Assembly: GCA_958431815.1 (NCBI GenBank)
Contig: CAUASB010000014.1
Span: forward strand, 1 to 32,697
Source: an uncultured Eggerthella sp.
GTDB taxonomy: Bacteria > Actinomycetota > Coriobacteriia > Coriobacteriales > Eggerthellaceae
Direction: 5' to 3'
Length of the DNA: 32,697 nt
Shown in pieces: positions 16,915 to 24,108 of this stretch (its first letter is position 1; each line of letters opens with the position of its first letter). The notes under the pieces are model-generated. The model saw only the letters and a program-made list of their open reading frames with translations, was not told the DNA's origin and did not search any database. The position numbers and the translations under genes are program-made.

Positions 16915-16917
16915 CGC

Positions 16918-17613
16918 ATGATCAAACAGGATTTTCGTCCGCTTGCTCTCGATAAGCTCATCGAAACAAGCCAAGAATACAAGGACAAGGGCTATCGGTT
17001 GGCCCAGCTGTGCCCGAAGCTTGAGCGCGATGACTCCATCACGCTTATCTACACCTTCGTCAAGGGCGCCGATGTGGTGAATTTCAAGGTATCTGGAATT
17101 CAGAAGGGCGTCACGGAAGTACCTTCGGTAACCGAGCTGTTCATTGCGGCCTTTGTCTTCGAAAACGAAGCTCATGATTTGTTCGGGGTAAACGTCGTTG
17201 GCAACGTCCTCGATTTCCAGGGTAAGTTCTACGCTTTCGCCGAAGGGGTAGAAGCGCCGATGACCGTCATCAGCCCCGCTCAGCTTGCTGCCCGTGAAAA
17301 AGCTGCAAAGCTTGCCGCGGCAAAGGCCGCACGCGCTGCGAAGGCGAAAGAGCAGAAAGCCGCCCATGCTGCTCCTAGCGAAGACGAGCTTGAAGCCAAG
17401 CTTGCCGGCATGGATCCCGAAAAGGCAGCTAAAGTTCGTGCCGCTATGAAGACAAAAGCTGTTAAGGTCGCAAAGGAAGCGGCGGCAGCCAAGGACGCCG
17501 AGCTCGAGAAGAAGCTTGCCGGCATGGACCCGGAAAAAGCTGCCAAGGTTCGTGCAGCCATGGAAGCCAAGGCAAAACGTCAGGCTGAAGCATCAGCCAA
17601 GAAAGGGGAGTAG
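16918..17613 (+). CDS. echD: Ech hydrogenase subunit EchD (NuoC-like) with repetitive charged tail
   Basis: Residues 1 to about 115 form a NuoC-like domain, with TELFIAAFVFENEAHDLFG (about 72-90) as the hallmark that joins the small and large subunits in group 4 hydrogenases and complex I. Residues about 116-231 are a highly charged, Ala/Lys/Glu-rich tail predicted to be helical. The tail contains two copies of a 17-residue module (KLAGMDPEKAAKVRAAM) 38 residues apart. The tail doubles the protein compared with the domain alone and is not needed for the family assignment; its function is unknown. It starts three bases after echC and ends two bases before echE, whose ribosome-binding site lies in the tail codons. 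Confidence 0.88.
   Translation: MIKQDFRPLALDKLIETSQEYKDKGYRLAQLCPKLERDDSITLIYTFVKGADVVNFKVSGIQKGVTEVPSVTELFIAAFVFENEAHDLFGVNVVGNVLDFQGKFYAFAEGVEAPMTVISPAQLAAREKAAKLAAAKAARAAKAKEQKAAHAAPSEDELEAKLAGMDPEKAAKVRAAMKTKAVKVAKEAAAAKDAELEKKLAGMDPEKAAKVRAAMEAKAKRQAEASAKKGE
17398..17562 (+). repeat. Duplicated 17-codon module in echD tail
   Basis: Copy 1 (17398-17448) and copy 2 (17512-17562) encode the same 17 residues, offset by 114 bases. They differ at eight codons, all synonymous. Protein identity with saturated silent change points to an old duplication kept by selection rather than a fresh slippage event. Confidence 0.9.
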
Positions 17614-17615
17614 CA

Positions 17616-18704
17616 ATGGGTAAGGCGCAAGTAATTCCCTTCGGACCCCAGCATCCCGTTCTGCCGGAACCGCTGCACCTCGACCTTGTCGTGCAAGACG
17701 AAACCGTAGTAGATGTCCTTCCGCAAATCGGCTTCGTTCATAGGGGCTTGGAAAAGCTCGTCGAAACGCGCGACATCCACCAGTACATTTACGTTGCTGA
17801 GCGCATTTGCGGCATCTGCGCATTTGGGCACAGCTATGGCTATGCCCAAACCGTTGAAACGATGATGAACGTAGAGGTGCCCGAGCGCGCTGAGTACCTG
17901 CGCACCATCATGCACGAGCTTTCGCGTATCCATTCCCACTTGTTGTGGATGGGCCTTGCGGCAGACGCATTCGGCTATGAAGCGCTGTTCATGCATTGCT
18001 GGCGCTTGCGCGAGCGTATCCTTGACATCTTCGAGTCGGTAGCAGGTGGCCGCGTTATCCTTTCCTACACGTTGCTTGGCGGCGTTACGAAAGATATCGA
18101 GGCGCCAACGCTTGCGGCCATCAAAGACACCCTTAACTCTTTGAAGAGGGAATACGGCGAGATTTGCAATGCGTTCTTGAAGGATTCCTCGGTGAAGAAC
18201 CGTACGGTTGGTGTCGGGTTCATCGACGAGGCCCATGCTCGCGAGTACGGCATGGTTGGCCCCTTCGCTCGCGCCAGCAACGTGAACAACGATGTACGAT
18301 GCCTTGGCATCGGCGGCTACGGCAAGCTTTCCTCCTTCGAGCCCATTATGGATACTCAGGGCGACTGCTATGCCCGCATCAAAGTGCGCGCCAAGGAAGT
18401 GCTGCAGTCCATCGATATCGTCAATGAGCTCATCGACAAGATTCCCGATGGGCCTATCCTCAACCCCGTGAAAGGTGCACCGGCAGATGGTGCCGAAGCT
18501 GCCTGCATCCTTGAGCAGCCGCGCGGCGAGGTGTACTACTACACGGCAGGAAACGGCACAAAGTATCTTGAGCGTATGCGCATCAGAACGCCAACTTCTC
18601 AAAACCTTGCCGGTATGACCATGGCGCTCAAGGGTTGCGATATCTCTGACGTCAACATGATCATCCTCACTATCGACCCCTGCATCAGTTGCACAGAAAG
18701 GTAA
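17616..18704 (+). CDS. echE: Ech-type [NiFe]-hydrogenase large subunit EchE
   Basis: The 362-residue catalytic subunit of a group 4 energy-converting hydrogenase, which would evolve or oxidise H2 with ferredoxin as partner. Both nickel-binding motifs are intact: Arg63, Cys65, Cys68 and His72 in RICGICAFGH, and Asp354, Cys356, Cys359 and Arg362 in DPCISCTER. The homologous NuoD of complex I lacks these cysteines, which excludes a complex I role. The protein stops exactly at the Arg of the second motif, with no C-terminal peptide for a maturation protease to remove. It is preceded by AAGGGGAG and followed four bases later by echF. No hyp maturation genes lie in the window. Confidence 0.95.
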   Translation: MGKAQVIPFGPQHPVLPEPLHLDLVVQDETVVDVLPQIGFVHRGLEKLVETRDIHQYIYVAERICGICAFGHSYGYAQTVETMMNVEVPERAEYLRTIMHELSRIHSHLLWMGLAADAFGYEALFMHCWRLRERILDIFESVAGGRVILSYTLLGGVTKDIEAPTLAAIKDTLNSLKREYGEICNAFLKDSSVKNRTVGVGFIDEAHAREYGMVGPFARASNVNNDVRCLGIGGYGKLSSFEPIMDTQGDCYARIKVRAKEVLQSIDIVNELIDKIPDGPILNPVKGAPADGAEAACILEQPRGEVYYYTAGNGTKYLERMRIRTPTSQNLAGMTMALKGCDISDVNMIILTIDPCISCTER

Positions 18705-18708
18705 GACC

Positions 18709-19167
18709 ATGGGTAGCTTCAAACTTGGCAAAATGACCCTCCGGTCCCTTTTTGGAAAACCGGAAACGGTTCGGTATCCCCTTGAGGAACCGGAACATCC
18801 TGCAGCGCTCAGGGGCAAGGTGTCGTTCAGTAACGAGCATTGCATCTACTGCGGCATTTGCGAAAAGCGTTGCCCTACGGGCGCAATCAAGGTCGATAAA
18901 AAGGAAGGTACCTGGTCAATCGACCATTTCAACTGCATCCAGTGCGATACCTGCGTGCGTGAATGTCCCAAAGGGTGCCTTGCTATGGAACCGGTGCTTG
19001 TTCATCCCAGCACTCAGAAATCCACTGAGATATTCAAGAAGCCCGAACCCACTGAAGAGGAAAAGGCCGAGCTGGCGCGTAAAGAAGCCGAGAAAGCTGC
19101 TAGAATCAAAGCAGCCAAAGAGGCCAAGGCTGCAAAACAGAAAGCAGCACAGGACGCAGCTGAATAA
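18709..19167 (+). CDS. echF: Ech hydrogenase ferredoxin-like subunit EchF (NuoI-like)
   Basis: A two-cluster [4Fe-4S] protein that passes electrons between soluble ferredoxin and EchC. The two motifs are Cys45, 48, 51, 55 and Cys76, 79, 82, 86. Residues about 112-152 form an Ala/Lys/Glu-rich helical tail similar in composition to that of EchD and absent from the core family. It is the last gene of the ech operon; a hairpin follows 30 bases after its stop. The core assignment is firm, the role of the tail unknown. Confidence 0.92.
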   Translation: MGSFKLGKMTLRSLFGKPETVRYPLEEPEHPAALRGKVSFSNEHCIYCGICEKRCPTGAIKVDKKEGTWSIDHFNCIQCDTCVRECPKGCLAMEPVLVHPSTQKSTEIFKKPEPTEEEKAELARKEAEKAARIKAAKEAKAAKQKAAQDAAE

Positions 19168-19197
19168 GCGCATCCAAAAAGCGATACGGTACATTTG

Positions 19198-19222
19198 GAA
19201 CCGGGTCCTTGGGGCCCGGTTC
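19198..19222 (+). terminator. Hairpin after the ech operon
   Basis: An 11-bp stem with one G-T pair (19198-19208 with 19212-19222) and a three-base loop lies between echF and pgsA. Only TTGTGT follows, without a full T run, so termination may be partial and some readthrough into pgsA is possible. Confidence 0.6.
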
Positions 19223-19241
19223 TTGTGTGGGGGACAACTTT

Positions 19242-19904
19242 ATGGGTAAAAGCACCGAAGAATACGAAGTAAGCGACAAGATCCTTACGATCCCGAACCT
19301 GCTTTCCACTATCCGTTTGTGCATGATCCCGGTGTTCCTGTATCTCTTGTTCAACGATTTCAATCTTGCTGCCACCATCGTTTTCGCCGTTGCCGCATCT
19401 ACCGACTGGGTGGACGGTCAGGTTGCCCGCCGCACGAACTCGGTGTCGAAGCTGGGTCAGCTGCTTGATCCGTTCGTCGATCGCCTGCTTATGATTTCAG
19501 GTGTACTTGGCCTGTTCTTGGTGGGACGCCTTCCGCTGTGGATCATCGTGTTCGTGGTTGCGCGCGACCTGTTCATGCTCGTAGGCGGCAGCTATCTTCT
19601 TTCCCGTTGGAAGGTTCGCGTCCCTGTAATCTATTTAGGTAAATTCTCAACCACGTTCTTGTATGTGGGCTTTGCCGGCATTTTGCTCAACATGCCCCTT
19701 CTTGAAGGCTTGGGTGTTGTCGATGCTGCATGGCTTCCTGGATTGTGCGCCGGTCTATACTCCTGGGGCTTCTGGTTTGCGTACCTCGGCCTGATTCTGT
19801 GCGTGATCACCACCACGTACTACATCGTTAAGGGCATCAGCGGCATGCGCGCTGCCATGAAACGTGAAAAAGAAGGCGTGCCTTCTGAGAACCTTTCCGC
19901 TTAG
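19242..19904 (+). CDS. pgsA: CDP-diacylglycerol--glycerol-3-phosphate 3-phosphatidyltransferase
   Basis: This membrane enzyme makes phosphatidylglycerol phosphate, the first committed step of acidic phospholipid synthesis. The 220-residue protein carries the full CDP-alcohol phosphotransferase signature: Asp55, Asp58, Gly59, Ala62, Arg63, Gly72, Asp76 and Asp80 at the expected spacings. About six hydrophobic segments surround it. The family has other members such as cardiolipin or inositol phosphate synthases, so pgsA is the best but not the only reading. The ATG at 19242 follows GGGGGA by about ten bases; earlier in-frame TTG/GTG codons overlap the preceding hairpin. Three bases separate it from the next gene. 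Confidence 0.88.
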   Translation: MGKSTEEYEVSDKILTIPNLLSTIRLCMIPVFLYLLFNDFNLAATIVFAVAASTDWVDGQVARRTNSVSKLGQLLDPFVDRLLMISGVLGLFLVGRLPLWIIVFVVARDLFMLVGGSYLLSRWKVRVPVIYLGKFSTTFLYVGFAGILLNMPLLEGLGVVDAAWLPGLCAGLYSWGFWFAYLGLILCVITTTYYIVKGISGMRAAMKREKEGVPSENLSA

Positions 19905-19907
19905 CAT

Positions 19908-22361
19908 ATGCCTGAGCAACGCAGAAATACCCAGCGAAGAGCACATTCCCAGCAGCGTCCTGATCGTGCACGTGCAAACGCATCCAGTGCCCATCGCCCG
20001 CACGATCAGCGCAACCAAGCCGGACCTGTGCCGCATCGCCCTGCCACGCCGGCGCCGTCGCCTGCTGAACGGACATTACGCTCTTCCGAACAGATAAACC
20101 GTATTCGCGAGCAGGGTGCGAAGCGGACTCAGGTCGAAGCCCCTAAGCAACCCGTGCATGAAGCCCCCAAGAAACGGGCAACGAAGTCGTCGGCTTCCGA
20201 GCTTTCGCGTGCGGGCAGCAAGCGTACGCCTGTTTCCCATGTAACGGATTCGCGTCGCTCCGCAAATCAGGGCACTGCCGAGCGGGTGGGGCGGAAAACG
20301 CAGCCCCACCAGACTGCGGCAAGATCAACCTATCCAAGCAACCGCGGGTCGTTTTCTTCTGCGAAAAGGCAGCCGAAGCCTAAAGGAAGGGGTCGATCGG
20401 CGGGGCAAAAGAACTTGGTGGATGGAATATACGCCGATACCCCTCAAATAGAATCCCGATCCGCTTCGCATCGAAATTCCCATACGCAAAATGCAAAGGG
20501 AAGAGCGTATTCCGCCCCCAAGAGGCAAAAGCATGGCTCTGGAGCACGGAAACTTGCCGTTGCAGCTGTCGTGCTGCTTGCGCTGTTGGTGGGAATTGGA
20601 ACCGATAGTTTCGTAAACGGCAACAAGATCTATCCCGGTGTGTCGATCGGCGATGTTGATGTTGCTGGCCTGACCAAGGACGAAGCGATCGATCGAGTTT
20701 CCAGTGAGTATTCCCAACGTGTTGCCACGAACGTGGCAACGTTCTTTACCTCACAGGAGAACTTGGAGAATCCGAAGTCTTCCGATTCCGATTCGAACAT
20801 CGAAGAGCAGATTTCTTACGAGGAATCGCTTTCCAATCGCACGCAGTGGACGGTTCCCGGCAGCGCAGTCGAGGCTACCCTTGATGTGGACAGCCTGGTA
20901 GATCAAGCCTTTGAGGCCGGCAGGGAAGAAGGCGGCGTTTTCGGCAGGATCAAAGCGGCGCTCTTTGGCTGGAACGTCGAGCTCGCATGCTCGTTCAACG
21001 AAACTGAGCTCGGAGAGCTTGCCGATGAGATGACGGCGACCATGGGTGAAAAGCGCGTCAACTACGATATTTCGGTCAACAACGGTGTGGCTTCCGTTAC
21101 CGACGGGCACGATGGCAACGAGGTAACCCTCGATTGGCTTACCGACCACCTGAACGATACCTATTTGGGAACCGACAAAGACACCAAAACGGTTCTTGAA
21201 ACGCAACACTTGCCGCTTCAGGTTTCAGAACGTGATGCGCAAAAGGTGGCCGATACTGTAAATGCTTCCATTGCTGCTGGCGCCACGTTTTCCTATGAAG
21301 ATCAAACCTGGAACGCCTCTTCATCTGATTTGGGCGGTCTGATTGCCACTGAGCTGAAGGGCGACGGCGGCCACTGGACCTTAACACCGAAGTTCGACGA
21401 ATCGAAAACCAAGAATGCCTTGCTCTCTTCCCTGCATTCCAACGTCGATTCGAATGGCTTACAGGTTACTTTCAACAAAGACGATGCGGGGCAGATCTCC
21501 GTTTCGTCGAACGCCAAGGGCTCTGCTCCAGTCGCAGACGATGTGCTCGATCAGCTGAACAGCACGTTCTTCGTTGGCGAAACAAGGACGCAGGCTCCGC
21601 AGATAAGCGTTCCCTCTGCCGATATCCCGTCGTCGCTTTCCTTCGAGGACGCTAAATCGTTCGGCTTGATTACCGAGGTTTCTTCGTTCACGACGCAATA
21701 TTCGTCAGGAAACGAGGCACGTGTCAACAACATCCACACGGCAGCCGACCTGCTTTCCAACTCCATTGCGAAGGCGAACGGCGGTACTTGGTCGTTCAAC
21801 GATACCGCTGGCGAAGCGACACCCGATAAGGGATACCAATCGGCTGGCGCCATCGTGGGCGGCGAATACTCGGATGCGATTGGCGGGGGAATCTGTCAAG
21901 TTGCCACCACGGTGTTCAACTCGGTGTACTGCGCGGGGTATCCGGTGGAAAAGCGCTACAACCATTCGCTCTATATTGAAAGCTATCCGAAGGGACGCGA
22001 TGCCGCTATTGCGTATCCCGACTTGGACCTGGTCTGGAAGAACGATACCTCTTCCGATGTTTTGCTCGTGATGTCATACACGTCAACATCGGTAACCGCT
22101 ACACTATGGGGAGTCAATCCTGGCTATCAGGTTTCGACGGAATACGGCGACTGGCAAAAGGGCCAAGCGTATTCCACCGTATACAAAACCGACAATACCG
22201 TTGCCTCGGGTACCGAGTATGTTGAGACAACCGGGGTTGACGGGAGCAGCATCACTATCGTTCGCGCGGTGAAAGACCACGATGGCAAAATTCTGCATCA
22301 AGACAGCTTCACCTCGAATTATGCTCCCAAGAACAAAGTTATCGTCAAAGGCACAGCTTGA
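19908..22361 (+). CDS. VanW-domain, membrane-anchored envelope protein
   Basis: An 817-residue protein in three parts. Residues 1 to about 213 are a hydrophilic, low-complexity region rich in Arg, Gln, Pro, Ser and Ala. Residues about 215-232 are a single hydrophobic segment. The rest is extracellular, with putative peptidoglycan-binding-type (YoaR N-terminal) domains and a VanW domain near 602-735 that includes NNIHTAADLL and IGGGICQVATTVFN. VanW-like proteins occur in cell-wall loci of Gram-positive bacteria but no reaction is known. The N-in orientation is suggested by the basic N-terminus. The start codon follows the pgsA stop by three bases, with only a weak ribosome-binding site, so translational coupling is likely. 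An in-frame start shortly before the membrane helix would give a conventional protein and cannot be excluded. Confidence 0.85.
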   Translation: MPEQRRNTQRRAHSQQRPDRARANASSAHRPHDQRNQAGPVPHRPATPAPSPAERTLRSSEQINRIREQGAKRTQVEAPKQPVHEAPKKRATKSSASELSRAGSKRTPVSHVTDSRRSANQGTAERVGRKTQPHQTAARSTYPSNRGSFSSAKRQPKPKGRGRSAGQKNLVDGIYADTPQIESRSASHRNSHTQNAKGRAYSAPKRQKHGSGARKLAVAAVVLLALLVGIGTDSFVNGNKIYPGVSIGDVDVAGLTKDEAIDRVSSEYSQRVATNVATFFTSQENLENPKSSDSDSNIEEQISYEESLSNRTQWTVPGSAVEATLDVDSLVDQAFEAGREEGGVFGRIKAALFGWNVELACSFNETELGELADEMTATMGEKRVNYDISVNNGVASVTDGHDGNEVTLDWLTDHLNDTYLGTDKDTKTVLETQHLPLQVSERDAQKVADTVNASIAAGATFSYEDQTWNASSSDLGGLIATELKGDGGHWTLTPKFDESKTKNALLSSLHSNVDSNGLQVTFNKDDAGQISVSSNAKGSAPVADDVLDQLNSTFFVGETRTQAPQISVPSADIPSSLSFEDAKSFGLITEVSSFTTQYSSGNEARVNNIHTAADLLSNSIAKANGGTWSFNDTAGEATPDKGYQSAGAIVGGEYSDAIGGGICQVATTVFNSVYCAGYPVEKRYNHSLYIESYPKGRDAAIAYPDLDLVWKNDTSSDVLLVMSYTSTSVTATLWGVNPGYQVSTEYGDWQKGQAYSTVYKTDNTVASGTEYVETTGVDGSSITIVRAVKDHDGKILHQDSFTSNYAPKNKVIVKGTA

Positions 22362-22367
22362 TGGCAC

Positions 22368-22375
22368 GGAAGGAG
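22368..22375 (+). promoter_or_regulatory. Ribosome-binding site that favours a GTG start for paaK
   Basis: GGAAGGAG at 22368-22375 lies six bases before GTG at 22382 and inside the reading that would start at ATG 22361. It argues for the later, GTG start of the phenylacetate-CoA ligase gene. Confidence 0.55.
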
Positions 22376-22381
22376 CCTTTA

Positions 22382-23686
22382 GTGTACTATCAGCCAGAAA
22401 TCGAGACCATGCCTCGTGAAGAGCTCGAAGCTCTTCAACTCGAGCGTTTGCAGGCATTGGTAAAGCGCGTCTACGAGAAGATTCCCTTCTACAAGGAATC
22501 GTTCGACAAGGCGGGCGTGAGCCCCGAAGACATCAAGTCGCTCGACGATTTGACCAAGCTTCCCTTCACCGTCAAGCAGGATATGCGCGATGCCTATCCT
22601 TTCGGCCTGTTTGCCGTGCCGCGCAAAGACGTGGTGCGCATCCATTGCTCTTCCGGCACCACGGGCACGGCAACGGTAGTGGGCTACACCCAGGCCGACC
22701 TCGAGCGCTGGGGCGACTGCTTCGCGCGCTTCCTCTACGCTGCCGACTGCGGTCCGGAATCCACTTTGCAGGTTTCCTACGGCTACGGCCTGTTCACCGG
22801 CGGACTTGGTGCCCACAACGGCGGCGAGCGCGCTGGCTGCACGGTTCTGCCCATGTCTACCGGCAACACCAAGCGCCAGGTTCGCCTGATGAAGGACTTC
22901 GGCGTTGACTGCCTGTGCTGCACGCCTTCCTATGCGCTCAACATCGCGGAAGTGGCCGAAGAAGAAGGCTACGATCCCCGCACGTTCCCGATTCATGCTG
23001 GCATCCTTGGTGCCGAGCCTTGCTCCGAGGCAACGCGCAAGGAAATCGAGGAAAAGCTTGGTATCCAGGTATTCGATATCTACGGTCTTTCTGAGGTAAT
23101 GGGTCCTGGTGTCGCCTGTGAATGCGAAAAGCAGCATGGTCTGCATGTCTGCGAAGACCAGTTCATCATCGAGATCGTTGATCCTAAGACCTTGAAGCCC
23201 GTACCCGACGGCGAATGGGGCGAAGTGGTATTCACCACGCTGTGCAAGGACTGCTCGCCGCTGGTTCGTTACCGCACACGCGACATCTCCCGCATCATCG
23301 TGGGCGAATGCGAATGCGGCCGCACGTTCCGTCGTATGGACCGCATTGCCGGCCGTACCGACGACATGATGATCCTGCGCGGCGTCAACGTGTTCCCGTC
23401 CCAGATCGAAGAGGAAATCGTTTCGTTCCCCGAAATCGCTGCCCAGTACCAGCTTATCCTCACCACGAAGGGCACGCTCGACCACGCAGAGCTTCGCGTT
23501 GAGACGGTTCCCGACTTCCCGTTCGACGAGGTTCGCCGTCTTGAGAAATTAAAGAAGGATCTTCAGAAGGCCCTGAAGGAAAACCTCCAGATTGCCGTTG
23601 ACGTGAAGATCGTTGAGCCGAAGACCATTGAGCGCAGTGAAGGCAAAGCAAAGCGCATCATCGACTTGAGGGAGAATCTGCACTAA
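22382..23686 (+). CDS. paaK: Phenylacetate-CoA ligase (PaaK family), copy 1
   Basis: An AMP-forming acyl-CoA ligase that activates phenylacetate or related aryl acids with ATP and CoA. The 434-residue protein has the phosphate-binding loop SSGTTG (90-95) followed by VVGY, YGLSEVMGPG near residue 236, the RYRTRDI region near 298 and the GRTDDM...GVNVFPSQIE hinge and C-terminal domain typical of PaaK. A start at ATG 22361, overlapping the previous stop, is possible and would add seven residues. The next gene, a tandem ACT protein, overlaps it by one base. A second PaaK is encoded 5 kb downstream next to iorAB. The aryl substrate (phenyl-, hydroxyphenyl- or indole-acetate) cannot be told from sequence. 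Confidence 0.92.
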   Translation: MYYQPEIETMPREELEALQLERLQALVKRVYEKIPFYKESFDKAGVSPEDIKSLDDLTKLPFTVKQDMRDAYPFGLFAVPRKDVVRIHCSSGTTGTATVVGYTQADLERWGDCFARFLYAADCGPESTLQVSYGYGLFTGGLGAHNGGERAGCTVLPMSTGNTKRQVRLMKDFGVDCLCCTPSYALNIAEVAEEEGYDPRTFPIHAGILGAEPCSEATRKEIEEKLGIQVFDIYGLSEVMGPGVACECEKQHGLHVCEDQFIIEIVDPKTLKPVPDGEWGEVVFTTLCKDCSPLVRYRTRDISRIIVGECECGRTFRRMDRIAGRTDDMMILRGVNVFPSQIEEEIVSFPEIAAQYQLILTTKGTLDHAELRVETVPDFPFDEVRRLEKLKKDLQKALKENLQIAVDVKIVEPKTIERSEGKAKRIIDLRENLH

Positions 23687-24108
23687 TGATTTCACAGCTG
23701 ACTGTTTTTCTTGAAAACGAAGAAGGGCGCCTGGCAAGTGCCGTGCGCACCATTTCCGATGCAAACATCAACATGCAGGCCCTGTTTTTGGCCGACACCG
23801 CCGACTTCGGAATCCTGCGCATCTTCTGCGATACTCCGCAGAAAGCGTGCGATGCGTTGACCAAGGCAGGCTACCGCGCCAAGCTCATCGATGTTGTCGC
23901 CGTCAAGGTTGCCAACAAGCCTGGTGAGCTTGCCAACCTGATGGACTATCTGAACGATACCAACGTGAACGTCGAGTATGCCCACTGCTTTATCGTGGGC
24001 GACCATGCCTACGACGTGCTCAAGGTATCCGACCCGTCGCTTGACGTGAAGCTTTCTGCTGCTGGTTTCGATGTATGCAAGCCGGAAGATATCTATGCCG
24101 TTGACTAA
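23686..24108 (+). CDS. Tandem ACT-domain protein, copy 1
   Basis: A 140-residue protein made of two ACT domains (about 3-65 and 70-135), each with the ligand-loop pattern: NEEGRLA in the first and NKPGELA in the second. ACT domains bind amino acids, and two-ACT proteins of this type often sit beside paaK or iorAB genes, where a role in sensing aromatic or branched amino acids is suspected. There is no DNA-binding or catalytic domain. It overlaps paaK by one base and the dacF-like gene by 14 bases, so all three are probably co-translated. Confidence 0.88.
   Translation: MISQLTVFLENEEGRLASAVRTISDANINMQALFLADTADFGILRIFCDTPQKACDALTKAGYRAKLIDVVAVKVANKPGELANLMDYLNDTNVNVEYAHCFIVGDHAYDVLKVSDPSLDVKLSAAGFDVCKPEDIYAVD

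Noticed and set aside
17580..18845. Open frame of about 420 codons on the minus strand opposite echE
   Set aside because: echE carries both nickel motifs and sits in a conserved operon; the opposite frame is His/Arg/Val-rich noise produced by codon bias.
13619..19167. Fragment of complex I (nuo) operon
   Set aside because: Only six subunits are present, and the NuoD-like subunit retains all four nickel-ligand cysteines, which complex I lacks. The order matches ech.
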